Notes: generated from the letters alone by a model not told the origin. Shown: positions 1 through 7,658, counted from the first letter of the stretch. The stretch is 14,810 nucleotides of DNA from Bacteroidales bacterium (GCA_029938505.1 JAOZUV010000016.1:1-14810); one strand, 5' to 3'. A program made the numbers and translations.

Positions 1-75
1 TGATGCATTGTCATTTTTATTACAAGCTCCTAAAACAACCACTGAAAGTAATAGTATAAATAATATTTTTTTCAT
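1..75 (-). CDS. Lipoprotein, N-terminal fragment (runs off left edge)
   Basis: The reverse strand from 75 downward reads ATG followed by 24 further codons without a stop to the window edge. The peptide is a classical lipoprotein signal: two lysines after Met, a hydrophobic stretch (ILFILLLSVVV), then the lipobox LGAC with Cys at residue 18, followed by a polar N-K-N-D-N start of the mature protein. The product should be lipidated on that Cys and anchored in the inner or outer membrane facing the periplasm or surface. Only 25 residues are visible, so its function cannot be told. It diverges from the ywbE-like gene. A TAAGTTTG box on the same strand (108 to 101) could be its -7 element, giving a leader of about 20 nt. 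Confidence 0.8.
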   Translation of the reverse strand, partial: MKKILFILLLSVVVLGACNKNDNAS

Positions 76-90
76 ACAGTTTGATTTTTT

Positions 91-108
91 TAATTTTGTG
101 CAAACTTA
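91..108. promoter_or_regulatory. Overlapping divergent -7 boxes (lipoprotein gene / ywbE)
   Basis: TAATTTTG on the plus strand (91-98) and TAAGTTTG on the minus strand (108-101) both match the Bacteroidota -7 consensus TAnnTTTG and face each other across TG. Together they form an imperfect palindrome. Neither has an obvious TTG at the right -33 distance, so this is a weak call. If both are used, the two transcripts would overlap by about 10 nt at their 5' ends. Confidence 0.3.
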
Positions 109-202
109 ATAAATTATAGCATTGTGAATACTATTTACGAATATAATTATTTTAAATACAGTCTGAAAAAGAGTATTACAAATCAAGATGAATTTTATTA
201 TG

Positions 203-394
203 ATGGACGGAAGAAATAGAAAAGACCTAGAGATTGGACAATCTGTTGAAATTGTTTTAAAGAAAGATCAACGTTCAGGGGCATTAACAACTGGTATAAT
301 AAAACGAATATTGACCAAATCAGCCAATCACACACATGGTATTAAAGTAGAATTAGAATCGGGTGATATTGGCCGAGTTAAAAATATCTTATGA
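203..394 (+). CDS. ywbE: YwbE family protein (DUF2196)
   Basis: This is a small basic protein of 63 residues from the chosen start. It closely follows the pattern I know for Bacillus YwbE: M-x-G-x-N-R-x-D, then G-x-x-V-E-I-V-L-K-K-D-Q-R-(S/T)-G, then I-L-T-x-S-x-x-H-x-H-G-I-K-V and a final G-x-x-G-R-V. The family is a short beta-rich, probably SH3/KOW-like domain of unknown function, expected to be cytoplasmic; no signal peptide is present. In-frame ATGs lie at 188, 200 and 203. I chose 203 because family members begin with Met directly before the N/D-G-x-N-R motif; the 188 start would add M-N-F-I-M. It is convergent with the response regulator gene, leaving only 34 bp between the stops. Confidence 0.85.
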   Translation: MDGRNRKDLEIGQSVEIVLKKDQRSGALTTGIIKRILTKSANHTHGIKVELESGDIGRVKNIL

Positions 395-428
395 GTTTTA
401 GTCCATTTATTTAAGCCATATACCATAA

Positions 429-1127
429 CTATTCAGGCACAATAAAATGATAACCCACTCCTTTCAAGGTTAAAATTTCAATGCGCGTATCAACCGAAAG
501 ATGATCTCGTAATTTACGGATATAAACATCCAAATTGCGGGAGTTAAAATAAGAATCATCACCCCAAACACTTATCAAAAGTAATTTTCTTTTAACGGTT
601 TGATTTTGATGAGCAGCCAATACATTTAAAACTTGAGATTCGCGAGAGGAAAGCTTAATTATTTTATCATTAAATCTTAATTCAAACTTGCTGGCTAGAA
701 ATCGTATATCTCCAAATAGAATTTCCTCATTTTTTCCATTACTTTTTGAACTCCCTTGTGTATTTGCTAATTGTAATTGGTTTTGAATGCGAACAATCAA
801 TTCCTTTACGCTAAAAGGCTTTTTAACATAATCATTACCTCCACTTTCAAATCCTTTGACAAGATCATCTGTTGCAATTTTAGCCGTCAAATAAATAATA
901 GGTAAATAAGGGTAGAGATTCTTAATTTGTCTTCCAAGACTCAATCCATCAACATTTGGAAGCATAATATCCAACACACAAATATCAGGCATGAAATTTT
1001 TAAAAGCATTCACAACCAATGCTCCATCAGTAATCCACAATACATCAAAGCCTTGGTTTTCCAATGTGTCCTTAACTATTTTACCAAGGAAAGGCTCGTC
1101 TTCAACATATAAAATCTTATGCTTCAT
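429..1127 (-). CDS. OmpR-family two-component response regulator
   Basis: The product is a 232-aa cytoplasmic regulator with a receiver domain (about 3-118) and a winged-helix DNA-binding domain (about 133-230). The receiver has the acidic pair E9-D10, phosphoacceptor D53 in V-L-D-I-M-L-P, T81 and K103 before Pro, so all catalytic and switch residues are present. The C-terminal half shows the OmpR/PhoB pattern: the LSSRESQVLNVLAAH helix, then SRNLDVYIRKLRDHL as recognition region and LKGVGYHF as the wing. It should be phosphorylated by the adjacent kinase and bind direct repeats. The start codon overlaps the kinase stop (TAATG), so the two are translationally coupled. It resembles the RprXY-type systems of Bacteroidota, but orthology cannot be proved here. 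Its likely target is the divergent GLPGLI/barrel operon, whose promoter carries phased TTAACCTTA repeats. Confidence 0.93.
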   Translation of the reverse strand: MKHKILYVEDEPFLGKIVKDTLENQGFDVLWITDGALVVNAFKNFMPDICVLDIMLPNVDGLSLGRQIKNLYPYLPIIYLTAKIATDDLVKGFESGGNDYVKKPFSVKELIVRIQNQLQLANTQGSSKSNGKNEEILFGDIRFLASKFELRFNDKIIKLSSRESQVLNVLAAHQNQTVKRKLLLISVWGDDSYFNSRNLDVYIRKLRDHLSVDTRIEILTLKGVGYHFIVPE

Positions 1128-2611
1128 TATTCAATAATAGGGATTGTTAAAACAAATTCGCATCCACCTTCTAATAAATTTTGAACCCTTATACTCCCTT
1201 TGTGATGTTGCATCACCAATTTAGCATAATTCAGTCCCAAACCATAACCCTTTACATTATGCCGGTCGTTAGCAGGCACTCTGAAAAACTTATCGAAAAC
1301 TTTATCGATGTATTCCTCAGGTATTCCAGGTCCATTGTCTTTAACCGAAATCACAAAATTCGAAGAATTAAGGCTTAAATTCAAATTTATGTTTACGTAC
1401 TCAACAGCATATTTCATACTGTTGTCAATTAAGTTTAAAAGCACTCCTTGCAGGTGAATTTTATCGACCATAGCATTTGCTTCATCTATTTCAGACTTAA
1501 ACTGAAGACTTGCCCCATTATTATTAAGTCTGTAATATTGAGATTTAATAACAGATTCAATAAGATTATTTAGGTTTATTTTTTCTGGGAAAAACAATTC
1601 ATTTCCGTTTTCCATAACAGAATTGTTCAGTACTTTAGACACTAATAAATCTAAACGATTCATCTCCTGTAACGACATTTCCAAATATTCCTGAACCACT
1701 GCCGGATCTTTTTTCATTTCAAAATCAAGCAAGGCCTCCAATGCCACTTTTACAGTGGCAACAGGAGTTTTAAGCTCATGGGTAATATTACTTATAAATT
1801 CATTTTTAATATGTAAAAGCTTTTTTTGCTTTTTAATATTTAAATGTGAAATGCGAAAAGAAGCTAGGGTTATCAATAACAGAATAATTGCAAAAAGGAT
1901 TTGTGGAATAATAGATGCAAACAAATGGGATTGATATTTTTGTACGTTTGCCGAAAATGATTTATCAAAAACGCGGCTATAAAGCATAATTCCATCTCGA
2001 CTAGCTTGAATTTTATTTTTTCCTGAAATCCAGCTCAAACTGAAATCAAATTCATTTTTCTGCAAATAATTTATAAAAGAATTTTTTAAAACTAAAGTAT
2101 CTGCTCTTGATCTAAAAAACGAAGCCCTCCCCGACCTGCCATGATACATCCCCTCAATGCGCTTAACAAACAAACCTACTCCTTGATATAAATAAGATTG
2201 AGTGGTATCCATAGATACGTTGAAACGTGTGTAAGAAGAGTCCACTTTTTGAAGTGAATCGAGATTGTTCATGTCAATTATATTCACTCTTTCAAGATGT
2301 CCCTTTGCATCAAAAGATCTGATAATGGTTTTATCTTTTTGTGAACCATCTTTAAATGTTGAATCATTGCTGTATTTTGCAACAATCGGATTTCCACTAC
2401 TATCATTTAAAATGGGATTTATTAAATGAGTCGACAACAATGAATCAATCATCATTCGCTCTGAAGCCTCAAAGCCTCGCCTTAATTCTCGATATAATGA
2501 CCTCTCTTCATCCTCAAACTGCCCCATAAGCCAGTATAAAACAAAAAGCGTGAGAAGTAGCTGACTTAAAGCCATTAAAAAAACAACCAGATTATTTTTT
2601 AAGATTTTCAT
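1127..2611 (-). CDS. Sensor histidine kinase, inner membrane
   Basis: This is a 494-aa HisKA/HATPase_c sensor. TM1 spans about residues 8-30, a periplasmic sensor region of about 200 residues follows (31-230), and TM2 spans about 232-253. The DHp domain carries the H-box I-T-H-E-L-K-T-P with phosphorylated H278. The ATPase domain has the N-box L-L-N-L-I-D-N-S (N393, N397), G1 box D-N-G-P-G-I (425-430), F-box F-D-K-F-F and G2 box G-Y-G-L-G-L (455-460), so the enzyme looks complete. No HAMP or PAS domain is evident. The periplasmic domain is Asp/Ser-rich and matches no sensor fold I recognise, so the signal is unknown. It is first in the operon with the response regulator and sits opposite outer-membrane genes, which suggests it senses envelope state or the cargo of the barrel protein. 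Confidence 0.93.
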   Translation of the reverse strand: MKILKNNLVVFLMALSQLLLTLFVLYWLMGQFEDEERSLYRELRRGFEASERMMIDSLLSTHLINPILNDSSGNPIVAKYSNDSTFKDGSQKDKTIIRSFDAKGHLERVNIIDMNNLDSLQKVDSSYTRFNVSMDTTQSYLYQGVGLFVKRIEGMYHGRSGRASFFRSRADTLVLKNSFINYLQKNEFDFSLSWISGKNKIQASRDGIMLYSRVFDKSFSANVQKYQSHLFASIIPQILFAIILLLITLASFRISHLNIKKQKKLLHIKNEFISNITHELKTPVATVKVALEALLDFEMKKDPAVVQEYLEMSLQEMNRLDLLVSKVLNNSVMENGNELFFPEKINLNNLIESVIKSQYYRLNNNGASLQFKSEIDEANAMVDKIHLQGVLLNLIDNSMKYAVEYVNINLNLSLNSSNFVISVKDNGPGIPEEYIDKVFDKFFRVPANDRHNVKGYGLGLNYAKLVMQHHKGSIRVQNLLEGGCEFVLTIPIIE

Positions 2612-2628
2612 ATTGTAAATAATGTAAA

Positions 2629-2657
2629 CAAAAATAACTTAAATGATAAAAAAGCAA
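2629..2657 (-). promoter_or_regulatory. Promoter of the kinase/regulator operon
   Basis: On the minus strand a TTG at 2657-2655 is followed, after 18 nt, by TATTTTTG at 2636-2629, an exact match to the Bacteroidota -33 TTG / -7 TAnnTTTG pattern. Transcription would begin about 2623, leaving a very short leader before the kinase ATG at 2611. Because it has both elements, it is probably active without help from an activator. Confidence 0.6.
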
Positions 2658-2664
2658 ACATAAA

Positions 2665-2704
2665 TTAACCTTAATTAACCTTAATTAGGCTTTTCTTAAC
2701 CTTA
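2665..2704 (+). promoter_or_regulatory. Phased TTAACCTTA repeats, probable response-regulator binding array
   Basis: The nonamer TTAACCTTA occurs exactly three times, at 2665-2673, 2675-2683 and 2696-2704. Start-to-start distances are 10 and 21 bp, about one and two helical turns, so all copies face the same side of the DNA. A degenerate unit starting TTAGGC (2685) fills the gap. OmpR-family regulators are known to bind such phased direct repeats as head-to-tail dimers. The last copy lies where the -33 element of the plus-strand promoter should be, which fits activation of the GLPGLI/barrel operon. The first copy lies just upstream of the kinase promoter, so autoregulation is also possible. 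Confidence 0.6.
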
Positions 2705-2721
2705 GAAAAGCTACTCCCAAT

Positions 2722-2729
2722 TACCTTTG
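2722..2729 (+). promoter_or_regulatory. -7 box of the GLPGLI/barrel operon
   Basis: TACCTTTG matches TAnnTTTG exactly. At the -33 position, 17 bp upstream, there is TTA (2702-2704, the end of the third repeat) rather than TTG. This suggests an activator-dependent promoter. The predicted start near 2736 gives a leader of about 67 nt before the ATG at 2804. Confidence 0.5.
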
Positions 2730-2803
2730 GCTAATCATTACAATAAAGTATTTTCGACACTAAATCAATTAAAAAAGATAATTAATTACAAAATTTATTA
2801 ATC

Positions 2804-3565
2804 ATGAAAAAAATTATTCTAACCATTTGCGTCATAAGTTTTGGCATTAGTCTTTTAGCTCAACAAGCTAAAACCCAAGGAGAAGTAGAATATTTGGAGA
2901 CTATGAAAATAAACATCCGATTTGAGGGCATGACCGAACAAATGAAAGAAAGAATGCCTAAAGAAAGAAAATCAAAACAAATTCTTTATTTCAACGAAGA
3001 AGCTTCAAGTTACCAAGCTTCAAAAGAGCAAGCTGAAGAGAACGTTCCTGGCAGAAGAGGAAGAGGAAGAGGAATGCGAATGATGATGGGTGGTCAGTCT
3101 GGGGATAATAAGGTTTATCTAAATTTTAAAGACAATCTAAAAATTGAACAAAAAGAATTTATGACTCGTATTTTTTTAATTACGAGTGAACCTGAAAATG
3201 GCAAATGGAAACTCACTGGCAATCAGAAAATGATATTGGACTTTCCTTGCCAGGAGGCCACTCAAATTACTGAAAAGGACACTATTAGTGCTTGGTTTAC
3301 ACCAGCTATTCCTGTATCGGCCGGACCATCAAATTATGTAAATTTACCCGGTTTGGTTTTAGAAGTAAACTTAAATAATGGCAAAAGAATGATCGTTGCA
3401 CAAAAAATAAATTTTAAACAAATTGATAAAAAGTTAATTACTAAACCAAAAAAAGGGAAAAAGGTTAGCAGAGCAGAATTCAAAAAAATAGTGGATGATA
3501 AAATGGAGGAAATAGGAAAAGAAAATAATGGTGAACAAACAGTAATAAAATTGTATAGACATTAA
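2804..3565 (+). CDS. GLPGLI family secreted protein
   Basis: This is a 253-aa protein with an N-terminal signal peptide (K-K, hydrophobic IILTICVISFGISLLA, cleavage likely after Ala19), so it is periplasmic or outer-membrane associated. The diagnostic stretch is at 172-188: S-A-G-P-S-N-Y-V-N-L-P-G-L-V-L-E-V, the core that names the GLPGLI family. It is preceded by the family's typical D-F-x-C-Q-E-A-T segment (C149) and A-W-F-T-P. Family function is not established; members are usually encoded beside an outer-membrane barrel protein, as here. An unusual Gly/Arg/Met-rich stretch at about 82-97 (PGRRGRGRGMRMMMGG) looks like a flexible surface loop. The C-terminal 50 residues are very Lys-rich. 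The barrel gene follows after 66 bp with no convincing terminator, so the two are likely cotranscribed. Confidence 0.85.
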   Translation: MKKIILTICVISFGISLLAQQAKTQGEVEYLETMKINIRFEGMTEQMKERMPKERKSKQILYFNEEASSYQASKEQAEENVPGRRGRGRGMRMMMGGQSGDNKVYLNFKDNLKIEQKEFMTRIFLITSEPENGKWKLTGNQKMILDFPCQEATQITEKDTISAWFTPAIPVSAGPSNYVNLPGLVLEVNLNNGKRMIVAQKINFKQIDKKLITKPKKGKKVSRAEFKKIVDDKMEEIGKENNGEQTVIKLYRH

Positions 3566-3631
3566 TTTATCCCATTTAATAAAAATTTATTGCTTTTTAT
3601 CTTTCAAATTTAAAAATTATAAAACACTGAA

Positions 3632-6388
3632 ATGAAGAAACTATTTGCTTTAATCCTTTTGTTAAGCAGCAGCTATACCTATGCACAATCTACTCTTAAG
3701 GGTGTTATTGTTAACGAAGAAGGAAACCCTTTAATATATGCAACTGCTGTATTATTAGACCCTACCGATTCTACCATGTCATATTATGGAGTGAGTGATG
3801 AAAATGGTGAATTTTTAATGAGAAATGTCAAAAAAGGAACATATATTTTGCAAACAGGATTTATGGGATATCAATCCTATTTTAATACTATTGATTATCC
3901 AATAACACCTAATAATGATTTGGGAGTTATTGCGATGCTTCCTAAAACCCAAACCTTGAATGAGGTTCAGGTTACGGGCATTCGCATTCCTATATTAATT
4001 AAAAAAGATACCGTGGAATATATTTCCAGTGCATTTAAAACTAAAACGGATGCCTCTGCTGAAGAATTACTTAAAAAACTTCCAGGAGTTGAAATTGATC
4101 GTGCAGGAAATATTAAAGCTCAGGGCGAAGATGTAACCAGAGTATTGGTAGATGGAAAAGAATTTTTCAGTAGCGATCCTACAGTAGCTACTAAAAATCT
4201 TCCGGCTGATGCCATCGATAAAGTTCAGGTTTATAATAAAAAATCGGATGAAACTGAACTCTCGGGCATTGAAGACGGGAGCTATTCTAAAACCATTAAT
4301 ATGATTCTGAAAGATGGTAAAAAATCAGCCATGTTTGGTGATGTTACTGGAGGTTATGGAAGTGATGAACGTTATCAAGCGGGAGCAAAATTATTCCGAT
4401 TTACCAAAACAAATCAGTTTGCAGCCCTTGGGATGGTAAACAACATCAATAAGTCCGGCTTTTCTTTTCAGGATTATTTAGATTTTCAGGGAGGACTTCA
4501 AAGCTTGATGGCTGGTGGCGGAGGAAGAGCCCACATTGGCTTGGATGATGACAGCAATATGCCTGTTGATTTTGGTCAAAGTATAAATGGACTTGTAAGT
4601 TCAGCGGCAGCAGGATTAAATTTCACCCACGAAGCCAGAATAAATAATCGATTTAATATTAGTTATTTGGGCAATGGTTCAAATAAAAGCGTAGAAGAAT
4701 CAACCTTCACTCAGAATTATTCAGACGATGGCAGTTTTACGCAAGATAAAGATGTAGATCAGGATAGTAAAAACCGTACTCACCGATTAAATTATACCTG
4801 GAGAAACCGTATTGATCCCACTCAAAATTTAAGTGTTTTTGGGGGAGCGAGTTTAAGTAATGGTTCTAGTAATAAAATTTCATTCACCGAAAGTTTTGCG
4901 GATGATGCTTTAATGAATGACTTATACAGCACCAGTAATGATGAATCAAACAGCCTCAGTGCCAATACCAGAGCAACCTATCTTAAAACAGGCAAAGGCA
5001 GTTTAAAACTATTTAAAATTAATGCCAATGTTTCCTATTCCGAGAGTCTTTCGGAAGCTGAATGGGAAGATATTACCCGTTTTTTGAGTACTAGTGAGCA
5101 ATACATTGATCAGCGTTATCAGGAAGATGATAATAGTACACTAACATATTCTACCAAATCATCACTCACTTTTAAAATAAGCAACTTATTATATTTAGTT
5201 CCTTTAATTGATGTAGGGATAACTGATCAAAACTTACATCGGATTCATTCACTTGATGGCATGGGTGATAATGCGCTAAGCCCAGATTTCAACAACCAAC
5301 ATCTATATATTAAAGGTGGGCTTTCATTTAAACGAAATACCACAAAAACACAATTTGATTTGACAGCACGAATTCAGAACACTACTTTAAAAAACACCCT
5401 AAATAATGTGGAATTGGGAAACGAAAATTACTTGTATTTTTTACCAAGTATGTCATGGCACAATGAATATAGTCCTGGGAAAAGACTGTCGCTTAATTAT
5501 AACACCAGTATAAATGCTCCTTCTTCCGGACAATTATTACCTGTAACAAACACCTCTAATGCACTACAATTGTATACCGGAAATAGTGCACTTATACCCG
5601 AATACAGACATAACCTTAGGTTCGGCTGGTTGATGTTCGATCAATTTTCATCAACCTCCATTTTTGCAAATGTAAATGGAAATTACACCAAAAATAAAAT
5701 CGTTTTTGCAAGAACCATCCTTGACAATCTATCTCAACAAATTAACCTTATTAATGGAGGTAATGATTATAGGCTTAGTGGAAACTTCGATTTTACAACA
5801 CCCATCCGCAAATTAGGAATGGATGTTAATGTAAGAATTAGTGAGAGTTGGAATCGTGGAGTAAGTTTTGTCAATGATGTTGAAAACATAAGTACTAATT
5901 TCAGTCATACAATAAGTCTATATCTTAACAACCGTAAAAAAGACAAATGGGATTTAATGATTGGTGGTAGAATTCAAATTTCGGATGCGAGCTATTCATT
6001 ACAGGAAAGATTAAATAATCATTATGTAAATATGAGTGGATATTCGGATATTAACTTTACACCAAATGATAAATGGAATTTCTCTTTTTCAGCTGATATC
6101 ACACGTTATTCAGAGCAGAGTTTTGGAAATGCTGTAAATATACCTATCCTGAGGGCAGAAATAAACCATTATTTCCTCAAAGGAAAAAGAGGAGTACTCA
6201 CACTTGCAGGCTATGATTTACTGGATAAAAACACAGGCCTTGAACGTATTAGCCAAATGAATTATTTAATGGAAAGTCGTACAAATGTACTCGGTAGATA
6301 TTTCATGCTAACATTTAAATATCGCTTAAATAAATTTGACAATCAATCATCTGGAATGAAAATTGATGTCAAACGAAGACGACATTAA
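3632..6388 (+). CDS. Outer-membrane beta-barrel protein, TonB-receptor-like with CarboxypepD_reg-like domain
   Basis: The product has 918 aa. A signal peptide (1-18, cleavage at Y-A/Q-S) is followed by a carboxypeptidase-regulatory-like beta-sandwich (about 21-105, starting L-K-G-V-I-V-N-E-E-G-N-P-L). A plug-like region follows (about 115-225, with L-L-K-K-L-P-G-V-E-I-D and V-L-V-D-G-K-E-F-F). The remainder is a long region of alternating aromatic/polar beta-strands typical of the OMP_b-brl_3 type. The C-terminal strand Y-F-M-L-T-F-K-Y-R-L resembles a beta-signal, with a basic tail ending R-R-R-H. No clear TonB box is visible, so active TonB-dependent uptake is uncertain; transport or export of a peptide or metal complex is possible. 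It lies downstream of the GLPGLI gene and is probably controlled by the divergent two-component system. A strong terminator follows. Confidence 0.88.
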   Translation: MKKLFALILLLSSSYTYAQSTLKGVIVNEEGNPLIYATAVLLDPTDSTMSYYGVSDENGEFLMRNVKKGTYILQTGFMGYQSYFNTIDYPITPNNDLGVIAMLPKTQTLNEVQVTGIRIPILIKKDTVEYISSAFKTKTDASAEELLKKLPGVEIDRAGNIKAQGEDVTRVLVDGKEFFSSDPTVATKNLPADAIDKVQVYNKKSDETELSGIEDGSYSKTINMILKDGKKSAMFGDVTGGYGSDERYQAGAKLFRFTKTNQFAALGMVNNINKSGFSFQDYLDFQGGLQSLMAGGGGRAHIGLDDDSNMPVDFGQSINGLVSSAAAGLNFTHEARINNRFNISYLGNGSNKSVEESTFTQNYSDDGSFTQDKDVDQDSKNRTHRLNYTWRNRIDPTQNLSVFGGASLSNGSSNKISFTESFADDALMNDLYSTSNDESNSLSANTRATYLKTGKGSLKLFKINANVSYSESLSEAEWEDITRFLSTSEQYIDQRYQEDDNSTLTYSTKSSLTFKISNLLYLVPLIDVGITDQNLHRIHSLDGMGDNALSPDFNNQHLYIKGGLSFKRNTTKTQFDLTARIQNTTLKNTLNNVELGNENYLYFLPSMSWHNEYSPGKRLSLNYNTSINAPSSGQLLPVTNTSNALQLYTGNSALIPEYRHNLRFGWLMFDQFSSTSIFANVNGNYTKNKIVFARTILDNLSQQINLINGGNDYRLSGNFDFTTPIRKLGMDVNVRISESWNRGVSFVNDVENISTNFSHTISLYLNNRKKDKWDLMIGGRIQISDASYSLQERLNNHYVNMSGYSDINFTPNDKWNFSFSADITRYSEQSFGNAVNIPILRAEINHYFLKGKRGVLTLAGYDLLDKNTGLERISQMNYLMESRTNVLGRYFMLTFKYRLNKFDNQSSGMKIDVKRRRH

Positions 6389-6410
6389 TAATGAAAAAAT
6401 CAGCCTAAAT

Positions 6411-6443
6411 AAAAAGCCTCACGCAATTACGTGAGGCTTTTTT
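6411..6443. terminator. Bidirectional intrinsic terminator
   Basis: A perfect 13-bp stem (6411-6423 AAAAAGCCTCACG pairing with 6430-6442) closes on a 6-nt loop CAATTA. It has a run of T on the plus strand and of A before it, that is T on the minus strand. It sits between the convergent barrel and argR genes, 23 bp after one stop and 19 bp from the other, and should serve both. Confidence 0.9.
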
Positions 6444-6461
6444 CAATTCATCAATCATCAA

Positions 6462-6929
6462 TTATAAAGAAGATTTGAGATCCTCTCCATGTAAAATATC
6501 ATTCAAATAATTTTTAAAATTTTCTTGTTTCTGATCTGATTCTTTTAAAGCTACAAAAATAGCATCTCTACCTGCAATTGTTCCATTCACGATATCAGTA
6601 GGATTATTATCCATTAAAACAGCCAATGGGCTTGCATATCCCGCCACGGTTTTAATAATAGCCAGATGACCTGAAAACTCTAGCGACAAAAAACCTCTTG
6701 CATCAGATTTGGGTTTTATAGATGCTTCGTCAGGAATGCTATAACGATACTTATTATCAGGATGTGAAATCTTTGAAACATTCATTTTTTTCAAATCACG
6801 AGATAAGGTGGCTTGTGTAAGCACAAATCCTTCGCTTTTTAATAGCTTCAGCAAATCCTCTTGACTACCAATTATATTATCACGAATGATCTCTCTTGTT
6901 CGATGTCGGCGTAATTGCTTATCATTCAT
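6462..6929 (-). CDS. argR: Arginine repressor ArgR
   Basis: The 155-aa length is normal for ArgR. The N-terminal winged-helix domain (about 3-70) contains the family's L-L-x-x-E-G-F-x-L-T-Q-A-T-L-S-R-D-L-K-K-M signature with S43-R44-D45 in the recognition helix. The C-terminal domain (about 80-150) carries the hexamerisation and arginine-binding motif G-T-I-A-G-R-D-A-I-F-V-A-L (116-128). In E. coli ArgR this reads G-T-I-A-G-D-D; here the first Asp is Arg121 while Asp122 remains. The protein should bind DNA as a hexamer in response to arginine and repress arginine biosynthesis genes. It is the second gene after the GNAT gene (38-bp gap), and their shared promoter contains dyads that look like its own operator. 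Confidence 0.93.
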   Translation of the reverse strand: MNDKQLRRHRTREIIRDNIIGSQEDLLKLLKSEGFVLTQATLSRDLKKMNVSKISHPDNKYRYSIPDEASIKPKSDARGFLSLEFSGHLAIIKTVAGYASPLAVLMDNNPTDIVNGTIAGRDAIFVALKESDQKQENFKNYLNDILHGEDLKSSL

Positions 6930-6967
6930 AAGTCAGAAATATCAAACATTAATAAATTACACTGTTT

Positions 6968-7582
6968 TTAATTATGATTGTTTTTCTTTGCAGCCTTATC
7001 AATCGAGAGTTCATTCAATTCGTACTCATCTTCAATATTAAAGTTATATGGGTCAAACATAGAAGCTGTACACAAACAACGGGAGTAATTATTAGCCTTC
7101 AGAGTTTCATAATTCAAACAATCACTACAAGCATTCCAAAACTCAACAGATGTACTTAATTTGGAATAATTTACTGCTTTGTATCCTAGCTTGCTATTTG
7201 CTCTCATAAATGTAGGACTGGTAGTTAAACTAAAAATTTTTGCCAATGGATATTTCGAACGCGCTAATGCAAAGGCTTCATTTATGATCAATTTTGACAA
7301 ACCACTTTTGCGATATTTTGGCATAATCACAATCCCTGAAATAGAAACATAATCTGCTTTTTTTCTTCTTCTCAAGTAACAAAATCCAGCAAGCTCACCA
7401 TCATAGGTAGCAATAATCGCATCACCATTCTTCATTTTCTTAGCTATATAATCGCTACTCTTTAGGTTTAAACCTCTGCTCTTTTCAGTAGCGGCTTCCT
7501 TGAGTAAATTCTCAATTTCTTGAGAGAAGGAAATATGTTCATCGGTAGGAATAGAAATTGTAAAATTCTTTAGTTCAATCAT
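6968..7582 (-). CDS. GNAT N-acetyltransferase of the argR operon, candidate N-acetylglutamate synthase
   Basis: From the start at 7582 this is a 204-aa single GNAT domain. Motif A is V-S-I-S-G-I-V-I-M-P-K-Y-R-K-S-G-L-S-K-L-I-I (79-100), with the acetyl-CoA loop R-K-S-G-L-S. The C-terminal part has a Cys cluster, C152-x2-C155-x13-C169-x-C171, that could bind zinc. In Bacteroidota a GNAT of this type is usually found with argR and the arginine biosynthesis genes, and a role as N-acetylglutamate synthase has been considered; here that remains an inference. An upstream in-frame ATG at 7639 would add 19 residues, but it lies inside the -7 box region, upstream of the predicted transcription start, so I prefer 7582. 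No argG, argC or argB lies nearby. Confidence 0.82.
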   Translation of the reverse strand: MIELKNFTISIPTDEHISFSQEIENLLKEAATEKSRGLNLKSSDYIAKKMKNGDAIIATYDGELAGFCYLRRRKKADYVSISGIVIMPKYRKSGLSKLIINEAFALARSKYPLAKIFSLTTSPTFMRANSKLGYKAVNYSKLSTSVEFWNACSDCLNYETLKANNYSRCLCTASMFDPYNFNIEDEYELNELSIDKAAKKNNHN

Positions 7583-7612
7583 TATACGAAATTTTAGTTG
7601 ATTATACAGTAA

Positions 7613-7658
7613 TATGTATATTGTTATGCAAATATACATATTTTATTGCATATATACA
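7613..7658. promoter_or_regulatory. Putative ArgR operator (overlapping dyads)
   Basis: Two perfect inverted repeats are interleaved. TATGTATATT (7613-7622) pairs with AATATACATA (7631-7640) across 8 nt, and TATGCAA (7625-7631) pairs with TTGCATA (7646-7652). A further TATATACA half-site follows at 7651-7658. ArgR hexamers are known to bind paired AT-rich 18-bp dyads with TATGCAT-like arms. The array covers both the -33 and -7 elements of the GNAT-argR promoter, the standard layout for autorepression. It could also influence the divergent hydrolase gene at 7770. Confidence 0.6.

Noticed and set aside
395..428. Terminator between the convergent ywbE and response regulator genes
   Set aside because: No stable inverted repeat followed by a T run is visible in the 34 bp between the stops.
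7583..7639. N-terminal extension of the GNAT from the ATG at 7639
   Set aside because: The ATG lies upstream of the predicted transcription start and inside the operator dyads; the added 19 residues look like translated promoter.
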